Shown in pieces: positions 1-11,027 of a DNA stretch of 64,000 nt. The DNA is from Tolypocladium sp. Sup5 PDA-1. Its lineage: Eukaryota > Ascomycota > Sordariomycetes > Hypocreales > Ophiocordycipitaceae. Within the stretch, counting starts at the first letter, position 1. Every line of letters begins with the position of its first letter. The DNA is taken from the NCBI GenBank assembly GCA_000750105.3, contig JPHH03000011.1:721976-785975 (forward strand). Reading direction: 5' to 3'. Position numbers and translations under genes: made by a program. The notes below the pieces were generated by a model. That model was not told the origin of the DNA, ran no database searches, and was given only the letters and a program-made list of their open reading frames with translations.

Positions 1-140
1 CGCTTAAGTGCCCTAGCATAGATACGGTTGACCTGACGGATAGAGACCCCCGAGATAGAGGCAGCCTCAGTAGTACTCGTGCCGCAACACTTTAGCCCAA
101 GCACAAAGGCCCTCGTTGCGATATCTTGAGTTGGGGCCAT
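1..140 (-). CDS. Tc1/mariner-type DNA transposase, N-terminal fragment (runs off left edge)
   Basis: Read on the minus strand from an ATG at 140-138, this frame stays open to the window edge and gives 46 residues beginning MAPTQDIATRAF. A helix-turn-helix-like stretch follows, ending in SGVSIRQVNRIYARALK. This layout (MAPT start, then a short DNA-binding HTH ending in R-Q-V-x-R-I-Y-x-R-A) is how I know fungal Tc1/mariner-family transposases to begin. The HTH would bind the terminal inverted repeats, and the catalytic DDE domain would lie beyond the left edge. The upstream sequence to about position 330 would be the element's 5' untranslated part and terminal repeat. No RIP-type stop is visible in this short piece, so the copy could be young. 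Family assignment is moderate because only the N-terminus is present. Confidence 0.6.
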   Translation of the reverse strand, partial: MAPTQDIATRAFVLGLKCCGTSTTEAASISGVSIRQVNRIYARALK

Positions 141-335
141 GGCGATTGGGAACAAGATGCGTGGTTTACACGAATGAGGAGGGGAAAGTTACCTTACAAA
201 ATATGTGCGGTGGTTCCTAGCACGATTCACCGCCCTTACGTGCAGGGATTCAATCAATTGAACAGGGATTCGAGCAGGGATTTGCCCCCCTGTCTGGACA
301 ACTATTTTGAAAGCGACCTCCGTACGTAGCAGTTA
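141..335 (-). mobile_element. Probable 5' flank and terminal repeat of the mariner-type element
   Basis: This is the sequence directly upstream of the transposase ATG on the minus strand. It holds no competing gene, and the likely outer end of the element is near 300-330, where the minus strand reads GGTCGCTTTCAAAATAG. The partner terminal repeat is outside the window, so neither the terminal repeat nor the TA target duplication can be confirmed. The boundary is an inference. Confidence 0.3.
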
Positions 336-1383
336 ATCAACGGTGGTGATGGCAGGTGCCTATCCACCTCACTACCTACCTTACCTTACTCGTACCTTGG
401 GGATTCATGATCGCTGAGGCCTGTACGAATATACTGTACGAAGTACCACCGAGCCCGCCATGCCTCTTACACTATGTACGAATATTGTCGAGACCACAAA
501 AAGCGGCGGCACCTCCCGCCCGATTCGGTGGACACAGCGGCGCTTTCTAAGCTTTAACCTAAATTTCCTTTGTACGTCTTGTTTGTTTGTACCGGAAGCG
601 AGTATGCCCGCCCGCCGCCCGTTCTGAGCGATGAACACGGGTGCACTCACGAGCTGGGCTGTCGTGTATGATGGCGTCAGTCTTACCGCAAAATGAAATC
701 AGGAGACATTTCGTCGCCTTCCGACTCTGTCTTCTTCGTGACAGGTCGCAGGCAGAAAATAGGAACATACAGAGGGAGGCGAATTTTATTCTTTCCGCCT
801 ACTTCCCTTTATTTCCCTTTATTTCCCCCTACTCCCTTCGTTCCCTTATATCTTCCCCCTTTTCTTTTATTTACTCATGTTCCCCTCTGTTTCCCTCTAT
901 TTCCCTGTTTTCTTTCTTATACTTAGATCCCAACGTCAGAATCTCAACATCACTCTAAGAGAGAGAAAAGAATAAAGAAAGTCTATGGCGAACATAGGGG
1001 CTTAGACCTCCACACGCTAAAAAAAATCCATGAATGCCTCCGAGGTGTCGGGAGTTGAAGAAGTCACAAGGCCAACTTTCTTCAGGCATCACCACGTACG
1101 CGCGGCCCCGCGAACCAATACCGTTTCTCACTAATTCGAGTAGAAATTAGGTATCATACATCATAAACTCATAAATAGATGGCATATACGAATGCCTAGC
1201 GACGGACGTTTCACCTGTCGTCTTCCGCCACTGAGAAAGTGAAACCCAATTATGGGCCGGTCATGGAGACCCAGCTGCGCCAATTCCACTGATACCCATT
1301 CAACTCATGCCAGGCTTCGTCCCCGTCACAAACGCGCTTCAACCACGTTAGAAGGCTTCACGCAAGGGATGCGAGGAGATGAC
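336..1383. other. Intergenic; strongly pyrimidine-rich tract at about 780-930
   Basis: I see no coding sequence here. The short open frames on both strands have no family resemblance. From roughly 780 to 930 the plus strand is almost a continuous run of C and T with repeating TTTCCCT-like words, a strand-asymmetric tract. The rest is unremarkable spacer between the transposon end and the 3' end of the methyltransferase gene. Confidence 0.5.
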
Positions 1384-2606
1384 TTACGTAAACGTGTACA
1401 CGTGTACCTTGTTCGACTTCAATTCCTCCCTGACCAGTGCCAAAAGCACTTGCACCTCCTCGTTGGACCAGTTCCCTGCTCGAGTGAACAAGGCAAGCGT
1501 GTATGCCTCGAGGGCCATCTCCAGAAACTGGACCCTGAACCATCGCCCAACCTCTTTCAGCGCCGGATCCTTTGGCCATGTTCCGAGCGGGACGATCTTC
1601 TGTGTATAGGCCACATCCTGGAAGCCTGCGCCTTTCAACATATCTGGCAGCTTGGGCGCGATATCGAAGCCGAGGGGCGCGCTCAGACGCCTGAACTCGG
1701 ACAGCCACGTGTGGGTCGAGCTGCCGTCCTTCAAGGTGCCGTCGTCACAGAAAAAGTCGGCTCGCCCTTCGGCTATTTCTACATGTCCGCCAGGCTTGCA
1801 GTGGTTGTAGCATTGCTCCAAGAGACCTGGCCAGTCTCCTATGGCGCCTGCAAGCGTCCGCGCGTGAATAAAGTCAAAGTGGTCCTTGGGGAAGGTCCAT
1901 TCCAACGTCGCGTCGTCGATCTCGAAGTGCACATTTGGTGGTACCCTAGTGTCGAGTTTTAGGTCCATGACATGCCTCTACAATCAGTTTGCGAAGAAGG
2001 GGAACCAACCACTCCGATTGTATGGGACTGAGGTCCGTCCCGACTACTTCGGCAGATGGGTATTTGTCACCCATCTCTATAGCCTGTTTGTTGTCCCGTC
2101 AGCAACCAGGGCTACGGTACGGAATCTCCGAGTTTGGAGAGGGGACAGAGATGCAGGGTACACGAACCCACATGCCCGTGCCTGTCCCAATGTCCAGGAT
2201 GGCTTGGGGATTGTGCAGCTGCGTTACACAAATGTCTCCTTCCAGGGTCAGTGTAAAGACATGATGGGTCATGTCCAGCCGCTCTTGCTCCATCTCGTCG
2301 TTGGGCAACAGGTACTGGCCAGCTCGGTAGGCATGATAGCGGCGGCCGTTCTCGTACGTGTAGTTGAGGATAGACGAGCGCAGACTCGTAGTGTGCGACT
2401 TGTCGTCGGAGTAGTCGGAAAAGGCATCGCTCGCAGCGTCATCGGACTACAGAGACGGGCCAGAGTCAGCCCAGCCATGTCCCGAGTCCAAGACAGAGAA
2501 AAAACTCATCATGCAAATGGGGTGTTACATCTGCTTCTACTTGGACGGGCTGCTCGGGTTGAGCATCCCGCCATGACTGGTCGGCATCACCCGTGTCGTC
2601 TTGCAT
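1384..2606 (-). CDS. LaeA/UMTA-like S-adenosylmethionine-dependent methyltransferase
   Basis: Four exons on the minus strand: 2606-2529, 2446-2168, 2083-2010 and 1945-1384. The introns are 82, 84 and 64 nt with GT..AG ends, and the model gives 330 aa. The N-terminus is acidic and rich in D, S and Q. It is followed by the SSILNYTYENGRRYHAY region typical of this fungal family and SAM-binding motif I DIGTGTG at about residues 111-117. Later come GTDLSPIQ, PPNVHFEIDD and the C-terminal EVQVLLALVREEL segment. Splicing is supported because each join restores these family motifs in frame. The family is class I methyltransferases related to LaeA and the TAM/UMTA domain, often linked to control of secondary metabolism; the substrate is unknown. 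It is divergent from the P450 gene at 3508, sharing a 0.9 kb spacer. It looks intact. Confidence 0.88.
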
Positions 2607-3507
2607 CGCTGCCTCGGTTCCCTTCACGAACAACTCACGCCACTCAGAATGGCCTCGAGACAACTGCGACGATGCCGGTGAGCGTGTCTCACGAACCGGC
2701 TGCAACGGGGACCGGTCGGCCGAGAGGTGGTGACAGCGTCGGCGGCGGCGGATGAGGCGTCAGGGGTCGCGGGAAGCGAGTCGATCGGCAGGCGGCAATC
2801 GGCAATCGCACGTCAACTGTCGAGAGCCTGCGAGGGATGATGCGTTCAAGGCAGATCAGCTGTCAGTTGTGGTGACGGAGAGACCCAGCGAATGAAGCGG
2901 TGGGAGGATGCGCTTGGAGTGGACGCCGCTCACACAGTGGCTTCCTGCTGGCTCTTTCCTCTGGCTGGCAGATGTGTTGGTTCCGTTCAATGTTGGCAGG
3001 TGTCCACTCTTGCCACTGTCCAGGTGCCAGGAGCCCATCATGGCCTGGCCCCTGCTCTCGCGGCGCGGGCAGCGGCGCGGCAAGTGGGTCCCGCTCGCAC
3101 GTGCCACGTGCTGTTTGGTCAGCGCTCTCTTGGCTCTCCTCCAAACGTACGTTAATTAACTTATTAACCTTGCTGCAGAAGGATTTGGTGCAGAAGGATC
3201 CGCCGGATGGACGTCTTCCATGCCACGTTTTCGTCATGGCCATTCCTCCAAGTGTGAGGCAACGTCTCGTATCCATCCGCCCTAGGGCGACGCTTTAATA
3301 GGGCACCGGGCAATTAGTTCGTTCGCTGAAGACCGGGGCACGTGCGAAACCAAGCCCGCAACGGCAGGCGCAGCGCCCTCCCCAGACGCGGCCTTCTGTT
3401 AACGACAACGGCCCCCACCCACTGGCATCCCGAAGCCATGGTCCCGGGTCCAGGCGTGTCCAACGCAGGCCAGAGCACTGCAAATCCTCACGACAGCCAC
3501 AACAGTC
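2607..3507. promoter_or_regulatory. Shared divergent promoter region of methyltransferase and P450 genes
   Basis: This 901-bp spacer lies between the start codons of two genes transcribed away from each other. Open frames inside it on both strands overlap one another and resemble no protein family. I could not pick out a convincing TATA box or binding site. Co-regulation of the two genes is an inference from the geometry alone. Confidence 0.5.
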
Positions 3508-5340
3508 ATGGCCTGGCAGACGGATCTGCTCCTGCTCGCGGCGGCATACGTCGCCTATGTCGTCGCCAACACCGTCTGGAGGCTCTATTTTGGCCCTCTG
3601 GCCAACATCCCCGGCCCCAAATGGGCGGCGCTGTCGCTGTGGAATGAATTCTACTTTGACGTCGTACTTCGTGGTACTTTCATCTGGCGCATCGAGGAGA
3701 TGCACCGGAAATACGGTACGTGTGGCCCCCTTCATGCCCAAGCAGCTCTGGGATCTGCTCTCAGCATCTTTCCGACCCTCCTAGTGCACTTTCTGCATTA
3801 TTCTGGGCTCAATGGTTGATGTTGATCGCGCCGTTTGCCAGGTCCGTGCGTCCGAATCAACCCGTACGAGGTGCACATCCTCGACCCCGACTTCTACGAC
3901 GAGCTGTACGTGTCCACCAAGAGACTCGACAAGTACAAGTGGTGGACGAATCTCGCCGGCGCCGATGGCAGCTCATTTGCCACCGTCCCCCACGACCTGC
4001 ACCGCCTGCGCCGCGGTGTCCTGAACCCGTTCTTCTCGGCGCGCTCGGTCACTAGGCTCGAGCCCCTGATCAACTCCAAGATAAGCAAGCTCTGCGCGCG
4101 CTTCGATGGCTTCGTCGAGTCCCAGGAGGTCGTGCGCCTCGACGCCGCCTTTATGGCTCTGACAATGGACGTCATCTGCGACTACGCCTTTGCCCACGAC
4201 CGCAGGTACCTCGACGAGCCCGACTTTAAACTGCTGTGGAAGCAGACCATCATCGGCGCCTTCGAGGGCGGTGCTTTGGGGAGGCAATTTGCGTGGATGC
4301 TGCCCCTGATGAAGCGCCTCCCGCTTCGAGTCGTGTCTGCAATCAACCCTGCCCTCGGGCACCTGCTTCGGTGGCAAGCCGGCGTGAAGACACAGGTCAA
4401 GCCAATTCTGGACGGCGTGGACGACATTTCAGTCTCGGGTGACAACGATGCTTCTTCCAGGACCATCTTCCACACTCTACGCGACAGCGACCTGCCCGCC
4501 AGCGAGAAGACACTAGAGCGGCTCTGCGACGAAGGCGAAATACTCACGGGGGCCGGCTCCGAGACCACCGCCCAGACCCTGACGCGACTTCTCTTTTACC
4601 TGAGATACAGACCGGAGACGCTCGCAATGCTACGCGAGGAGCTCGATGGCGCCTTTCCCGACGCTTCCGCCACGCTGTCTTGGACCGAATTACAGCAGCT
4701 GCCATACCTGGTGAGTTCTGTCTGTCCTAGGTGGCCGCATTCCGTCTGCTGACCGTTGCGGCAGAGCGCCGTCGTTCGCGAGGGCCTTAGGCTTTCATAC
4801 GGAGTCACGACGCGATTACCGCGCGTGGCTCACGAGGAAATTCAATACAAGGAATACATCATTCCCGCTGGAGTATGCCATTCATCACAAGAATCGACGG
4901 CCTTGATACACCGAGTCAAACTAACACACTTCTAGACACCAGTGTCGGAAACCCCGTACTTTGTTCTCATGCACCCGTCCATCTTCCCCGACCCCGGTAC
5001 CTTCAAGCCCGAGCGGTGGTTGGATGCGGCCGCGAAAGACAAGAAACTCGATCGATATCTCGTCAGCTTCGGGAAAGGCAGCCGGCAGTGCCTCGGCATG
5101 AAGTAAGTCTGCGCCACCTATGCGAAGCCGTTGAGTATCGCACAGCTAAGCGTCCCACGTAGCCTCGCGTATGCCGAGATATATCTCACCGCCGCCGCCA
5201 TCGTCCGCCGATTCGACTGGGAACTCTATGAAACGACGCTCGACGATATTGTGTGCCAGCGTGATTTTTTCGTCGCCGTTGCTAGCTTGGAAAGCAAGGG
5301 CGTTCGCGCACGGCTTTCAGCCAGAGGGTCCACGAAATAG
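3508..5340 (+). CDS. Cytochrome P450 monooxygenase, trichodiene-oxygenase-like (CYP58-like)
   Basis: Five exons: 3508-3715, 3842-4710, 4765-4872, 4936-5102 and 5163-5340, giving 509 aa, the usual P450 length. An N-terminal hydrophobic anchor (residues about 6-23) and a proline-rich hinge (IPGPKW, 34-39) point to an ER-membrane microsomal enzyme. The I-helix oxygen-activation motif AGSETT is at 307-312, the K-helix E-x-x-R (EGLR) at 365-368 and PERW at 420-423. The haem loop FGKGSRQCLG is at 440-449 with C447 as the thiolate ligand. All key residues are present. The N-terminal third (GPLANIPGPKW, RINPYEVHILDPDFYDELY) is what I know from trichodiene-oxygenase-like and benzoate-4-monooxygenase-like fungal P450s. 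The substrate cannot be read from the sequence. It is divergent from a LaeA-like methyltransferase. Confidence 0.93.
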
Positions 5341-5537
5341 GCGATTTGTGATTTGTTTATCAGTAGATGCCACGATTTACGACCGCACGGACACGAGTAA
5401 GCTACCATATATCAGCAATGAACTATGGGCTACATTTGTGGTCTTTCTATCTGTGAGCTGAACGTCTGGTTTCAGCGTCTTCCTACAATTATTGCGGCCA
5501 TGTCATTAGTGGAAAGAACGGCTCATCTGCGGCCTCT

Positions 5538-5892
5538 GGCCATGCCGTCTCGGCCGTTGGTTTGGGGAACGTGGGCTTCGCCATTGCCAACTGCTTGCTA
5601 TAACCCAGTGTCAAGTTGACGGTCCGGAATCGAACAGTGTTCAAGTCCGATCAACTCGTCGCCGTGGGTTCCGGCGCTCAGGATCGTGCAGAAGGGGGCG
5701 TCAACGAGGTTGATTTCGCTGAGCATGCGGCTAGAGATCGCGGCGACGAGCAAGGAGCTGGGCATCAGTGTTCTTCTCGGCTTGCTGAAGGAGCTGATGC
5801 AAGCTGTCGTGCAGCAAGGCAAGGGGGAAGAGAGTATTGCCGGACTTGTTCCTCTCATATCTAGGAAAGGCGAAAGCAATGCAAGTGGTTGA
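5538..5892 (+). pseudogene. Decayed NAD-dependent dehydrogenase (6-PGDH/3-hydroxyisobutyrate type), two fragments
   Basis: At 5538-5603 the frame reads SAVGLGNVGFAIANCLL and then a stop. This resembles the N-terminal G-x-G-x-x-G dinucleotide-binding strand of beta-hydroxyacid dehydrogenases. In a different frame, an all-helical segment with LEIAATSKELGISVLLGLLKEL and GKGEESIAGLVPLI runs to a stop at 5890-5892, as in the C-terminal helical domain of the same family. The middle of the protein, several hundred codons, is missing. I read it as a remnant with an internal deletion and a frameshift, lying just downstream of the P450. The family call is by eye and only moderately secure. The alternative is chance similarity of two short frames. 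Confidence 0.42.
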
Positions 5893-6614
5893 AGTTGGCA
5901 GGGTTTCTGAAATATGAGCAGCGGGACGGTCTGTTCCCTCAACACATACTTAGAACGCATGTGACGACCATGACAAGATGTTCTGTAAAGCACAGACCGG
6001 ACGCCTTCAAGAGTCGAGTTACACGCTGCAATCACATGATTCGGTTCACGTCATTCACGTCGCTGTGGTGACACTCATTGCCATGCGCTCTGTCCTGAGT
6101 GAGTGCAGACGGCTAGAGCTCTGAGCAGCCGCCCCGTCTGTCAAGCACCAGGCCTCGTCTCTCGTCCACATACATCCCAAGGCGCGACGAGTCGTGAAAA
6201 GCCGGGTCTCACCTCGCTCGCCAAGCTCAATAAGGCAGGGCAGCAAACAAAAGCCTGCATCCGTGCTCGCGCTCTCGCGCTCTCTCTCTTTGTCCACGTC
6301 GCACCGCGCCCGGAGACACAAGTTGAACAGGAGCAGGGAACTCTCCGCGCATCGCGATTCACTGCTACGAACACTTTGTGTGCGCAAACCGCACGCCAAT
6401 AGCTACAGCAACGGGGACAATGCGAATCTGACTGTTTGCATCCCGTCGCCGCCGTGAACGTGAGCTGCCCTCAGGACTCAAGTGCTCGTGCTCCTATTCA
6501 TGTCTTGTCGCTCGAGCTCACTTCCACACTTCCGTTCGCTCCGAATAAAACAACTGCAGAGTCAAGTCCCATGTCACCGCATTTCGAGGCAGCTCCGGCA
6601 TCCACGAAAAAGAA
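5893..6614. other. Intergenic, upstream region of the 281-aa hypothetical gene
   Basis: There is no supportable gene here. Overlapping open frames occur on both strands but carry no recognisable motif. The segment 6540-6614 leads into the ATG at 6615. Confidence 0.45.
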
Positions 6615-7460
6615 ATGTCGCAGCCGGAAGAAGAAGGCAACGTTAGCTATGCCAGCCACTACACCGCCGCGCGCCATCGGCTCGAGCGCGAAGAGCTCAG
6701 CAATAGGCGCCTGACGCGCAGGGCCGTCGTCGAAAAAGCGCAGTTCTCTGGCCGCAACGACCACGCTCCCACTGTTCCGTCGCCTCTGGGGCAGACGTGC
6801 TGGAGCCAGGACAGCGTTCCTACGCCGACGGGACCGTACAGCGCTTCGAGCGAGGAGTGCAACCTGAGGGGAAGGCAAGCATTTTCTCCGGAATGGGGAG
6901 ATTCTGCGTCCTCGGATTGTCCGCCTGGTCTCCATCGCGTATACTCTTCAGCATGGGACGGACGGCACCGCAGCGAAGCGACGCAGACTGAGGTTCCAGA
7001 GGAACCATCTAGGCGCAGCATCCGCGAGTTATCTGAAGAGACCGAGCCAGACGATGGTTCTCGCTATCACGGCCTTGGGATACTACAACCGCCGATAGGA
7101 TCCCAGAGACCTCGAAGTCGGCAATCTCAAAAGTCAGTCTACCAAGATTACGCAGCAGAGTACGCGGCATCGATCGAGCGTCCATCGTCTCCGTCTCCAT
7201 TGTCGCGGCGAAACGCACTCCCTGACCTGCCACGGCCGCCGCTCGGATCGGATCGATGGCGAACGGGTTTCGAAGACGAGATGGGTTCAAGTCATTACTC
7301 CGGACGGCAAGCGCAGCAGTACATCGACCTTCAGCAGCAGCAGGATCCGAACTCTGGTTACGGGCAAACATCCACACCCTTGGAGCGACCGTTGCGGTAC
7401 ATTTTCAAGCCTCCCGAGGAAGCCGGTAGCAGCAGCCACCAGCCACGACGAGGCAGATGA
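6615..7460 (+). CDS. Hypothetical protein, 281 aa, charged and Ser/Pro/Gln-rich
   Basis: This is a single uninterrupted frame from an ATG at 6615 to a TGA ending at 7460. I do not recognise the family. There is no signal peptide or membrane segment. The N-terminal 40 residues are helix-prone and charged (ASHYTAARHRLEREELSNRR). The centre is rich in S, P, E and R and probably disordered. Near residue 245 there is a glutamine run (DLQQQQD), and the C-terminus (LRYIFKPPEEAG) is followed by a basic tail. The length and the protein-like, locally biased composition argue for a real gene. It lies in the accessory block beside the P450 and the MFS transporter. A nuclear or scaffold role is possible but would be a guess. 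Confidence 0.65.
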   Translation: MSQPEEEGNVSYASHYTAARHRLEREELSNRRLTRRAVVEKAQFSGRNDHAPTVPSPLGQTCWSQDSVPTPTGPYSASSEECNLRGRQAFSPEWGDSASSDCPPGLHRVYSSAWDGRHRSEATQTEVPEEPSRRSIRELSEETEPDDGSRYHGLGILQPPIGSQRPRSRQSQKSVYQDYAAEYAASIERPSSPSPLSRRNALPDLPRPPLGSDRWRTGFEDEMGSSHYSGRQAQQYIDLQQQQDPNSGYGQTSTPLERPLRYIFKPPEEAGSSSHQPRRGR

Positions 7461-9246
7461 CTCGTTGGTCTAATTTAAACGGCGAAAGACCGCGCCTTTT
7501 GTTCCATGGACTGGGATCTCCGATGGAGGGTTTAAGCTTTTATGATTTCAGGCATAGCGAAGCGTATGGGAATCAAGGGTGAATCAGGGGTTGGCACGTC
7601 GACATCGAGCATGGCGTTGTTGGTATTACTACACGAACAGGAAGCAAAAGTACGCAAGTACGCCCGTCAAGAGTGGAATCTTGAACTTGATTTGATTTGC
7701 CCGTAACCTCTGCGTCGCATTTCTAGAACCCAGCTTTGGTGCGACATGTCTGGGAGCATTGAGATGGCTGAACTTTAAGCGTTTCTTACAATGTTGCACG
7801 TATTACAGGGTCAGCCGTCTCGGGATCCGTCCGAGCTGAGTAGACTCGGCCCCCATATCATTTTCTTTCAAATAAGTTCATGTAAGGCAAATCAGGCAAT
7901 CAGGCCCAGTGCCCGAGAGCCTCAGACACCATTTCCCATTCGTCGGAGCAGCCCCTAGCCAGGACCCTTTGTCATTGGCATCACAACAACTTCATGCTTG
8001 CCAAGCCACTTTCTATGTCGCATGAATGGTTGTATCATCCCCGCAGCTACCCCAAAATCTCCCCACAAACGAAAATCATTTGGGGGTGGGGTTGTGGAGT
8101 GGGAAGCAGTTGAGAAGCGTTGGTTTGGCCCATCCCTGAGATAGAGTGCAACATTGGCTCGACCGCAACAACATCTGATGCAATCGACTCTGGCTGTTCA
8201 TCAGGTTTTCTTAGCATAGTGGCTCCATCTTAATCCTGGTCTGGGCTGAACTTGAGGCGCAGTGGCTCGCCTGATGGCGTGGAGGTCAGTTCACCAGACG
8301 TTTTACTGCAACGCCAGGAATGTACTCGTAGTAGATCATCAAAGCACCCATGATGCTCGGATTTAATGCATTACAGCAACGACTGTTTCTTTGCCACTTT
8401 TCTTCACCAAGTACACGTAGCTTGCTATTATCCAAGGAATTTACTCGGCCAATATGCGCAACCAGTCGACACGTCTCAGGCCCCACGAACTTCTCCGATT
8501 TCAAACCCGCAATTCGCCTTCCAGAACGACTTCCACGGACATATAAAAATAGACCAGGCATCGACCTCGGAGCTCCTCTAGGAGCCGAAGCCAATCGCCG
8601 AGCTGAGTAGGCATCCATGGTGTGTCGTGACACCTCGCCCGCTCCTCCACATCAACCCCAACGTGACGCCCCCATATGGGGTAATACAGTGCAACCCGGT
8701 TTTCCCCGGATCCCCAATATTGAACGCCCAGTCTTCCGTGCCCCGAGGGGGTATCGGCAACACCGTACGGACTAGGGACTAGATGCCCCCACACCCGTGT
8801 ATTCGGGGAATCTGGCCAATCCGACTGCATGTGCTGGTTGGATTAAGCTTGCATGACGATGTGCGCTGGGGAGAGAGGCAGTGCCGTGCGCCGGTGGCTG
8901 TTGGCCCTTGTCTTTGCACCAGACTTGTAACTTGGGGCTATTGCGGGAACTTGCTCGTATTGGGACGAGGTTTGGGGCTAATAGCCGAACTTGCTCGGTA
9001 ATTGAGGACTACATTACTGGTCAGAGTGACTACAGTCACGATTGTCGTGATGGTTCGATTCTAGTGGCAAGTCTCACGTCGGTTGGTGTTTTGAGGGTAG
9101 GCATTGCCTTGGAATTTAAAATATCCGGAAAATCAAACTTTGGTGTATTTATTGCTCATTCATGGCTGTAATTTCTGCACGAGTCGTGAAATATCTACGT
9201 TATCAAAGCAAAACTGCTCTCAACACGAAGCCATCGGTCTAGACAC
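7461..9246. other. Intergenic 1.8 kb, no supportable gene
   Basis: Lower-GC spacer between the hypothetical gene and the 3' end of the transporter. The minus-strand frames at 8286-8633 and 8501-8830 overlap each other in different frames, start at non-ATG codons or are featureless, and show no family motif. No repeat or RNA gene was seen. Confidence 0.45.
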
Positions 9247-11027
9247 TTAGACGTTGATCGTCTTCTCCACGTGCTGCTGGGTTCCACGCTCCTCCTCCGC
9301 CACCCGTTGCTTCTCGTCGTAGGCCAGGTCCTTTTGCTCAGCATCCCTGTTTCCGTACAGACCGATCCTGTACCAAGGCAGCTCGAAGAGACGGTCCATG
9401 CTCTCGAGGGTCCTGCCGCTGGTCTCGGGCACGGAGAACCACACCCAGACGCCGCCGAGGATCGTGACGGCGGCAAAGCACCAGAAGGTGCCCGAGGGCG
9501 AGATGCCGCCTTGCGAGGTGGGGAGCAGCATGTTGGGCACGGCGCGCGAGTTGCCGTACTGGTTGGCAAAGTGCAGCGTCATGGCCCACGACGTGGCCAG
9601 CGCACGGATGCGGAGCGGGAACAGCTCGGCAGTGAGCAGGTACTGCATGGAGTTCCAACCCAGGGCCCAGCCGCAACCGGAGAGGTAGATCATGGCAATG
9701 GCGCCGCGACTGGCGGCCTTGTCCTTGTCAGGGAGGACGAACTTGTTGACAACGCCAAGCTCGGGGACAGCCGTGAGGAAGGCCGCGACGTAGATCATGG
9801 CAACAGCTTGCAGGGTGATGCCCGTGAGCAGAGCGCGCTTTCGGCCGATGACATCGACAAGGAAGAGGGCGCAGATGAGGGCGGCAATCAGCTTGATGAT
9901 GCCGAAGACGGCGGTGACGAGGAGGCCCTCCTCGCTGCCCGTGATGCCGAGGATCTTGAACAGGTCAGGGGCGTAGAGGGTGATGGAGCCGGCGCCAGAC
10001 CACTGCGAGAGGAGCTGGACCATGGTGGCCAGGTAGACGCGGTACAGGTTGCTCTTGTCGAGGAACATCTCCTTGATCTTGCCGAGCCAGCCGACGCCCT
10101 TGGTGGCCTCGAGCTCGTGGTCGAGGGCGGCCTGGATGCTGGTGATCTCGTTGACGACGTAGTCGCTGTCGGCAGGGAGGTGGCGCAGGTGGCCCATGAC
10201 CTCGGCGGCCTGGTCGGGCTTGCCCTGCTTGACGAGGAAGCGCGGGGACTCGAACTGCAGGAAGGTGAGGATGAAGATGATGCCGGCCATGATGATGTGC
10301 AGGCTCGTGGGGATCAGCCAGACGTTGTGGCTGTTGGGGTCGAGGTTGACGGCGCAGCCGTAGTTGGTGAAGTAGGCGAGGACGATGCCAATGTAGACGG
10401 CGCCGGTGAAGAAGCAGGTGCAGAGACCGCGGACGGATGCGGGAGCCACCTCGGCGATGTAGACGGGGCTGTTTGGTCCGTGTTAGAGAAGAGCAGGTAG
10501 AGTGGGTGGTGTCTCGTCTTACCCGACGACGGGCGTCTGTCCAACACCGAGGCCGGCGATGAATCGGCCGGCGTAGATGGCGCCCAGGTTGCCGTTGACG
10601 CCGCCAACCATGAAGATGATGATTCCCAGCACCCAGAGCATGCAGAGGAACCGAGTCGCCATGATACGGCCGATGCGATCGCAGATGACAAAGGCACTAG
10701 GGAGAGGGCCGTCAGCAACCGCAGCACGGTCAAGGTGCGGCAAACTCACATCAGGGCACCGGCGACGGAGCCAATCTGGACCATGGCGGACACATTGGCC
10801 TTGATGTTGGCCTGGTCCACGGTCGAGTACGACTTGTAGTTGATGGCGTCCTTGAAGTCGGGCGAGTTGAAGGCGCCCGAGATGAGGCCCTCGTCGATGC
10901 CGCGCGCGGCGCCGAGCAGGCCAAAGGACACGACGGCGAACCACAGGCGCCAGTTGAAGATGCCCTTGGGCTCGCCCAGGTCCTTTAGCCTGAAGATGTT
11001 GACGGGCTTCTTGACACCGCCGGCCAT
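9247..11027 (-). CDS. MFS sugar/quinate-type transporter (SP family)
   Basis: Three exons on the minus strand: 11027-10750, 10696-10523 and 10468-9247. The introns are 53 and 54 nt, and the model gives 557 aa, normal for the sugar-porter family with 12 membrane spans. The loop motif between TM2 and TM3 reads DRIGR (residues 99-103). The family signature GRFIAGLGVG precedes TM4, and the cytoplasmic marker FESPRFL and the terminal PETSGRTLE (a variant of PETKGRTLE) are present. The segment LYAPDLFKILGITG resembles fungal quinate permeases (QutD-like). It is a plasma-membrane proton symporter for a sugar or cyclic polyol such as quinate; the substrate is inferred only by resemblance. No catabolic quinate genes are adjacent. 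In the 5' leader, 11092-11119 holds an exact 7-bp inverted repeat (GTCTCGG/CCGAGAC). Confidence 0.9.

Noticed and set aside
8286..8830. Overlapping minus-strand frames of 115 and 109 codons
   Set aside because: They conflict in phase and carry no recognisable domain; a fossil gene is possible but not shown.
9271..10500. 409-codon plus-strand frame
   Set aside because: It is the antisense shadow of the MFS transporter exon 3, rich in D, E, G, V and L as expected of such a shadow.
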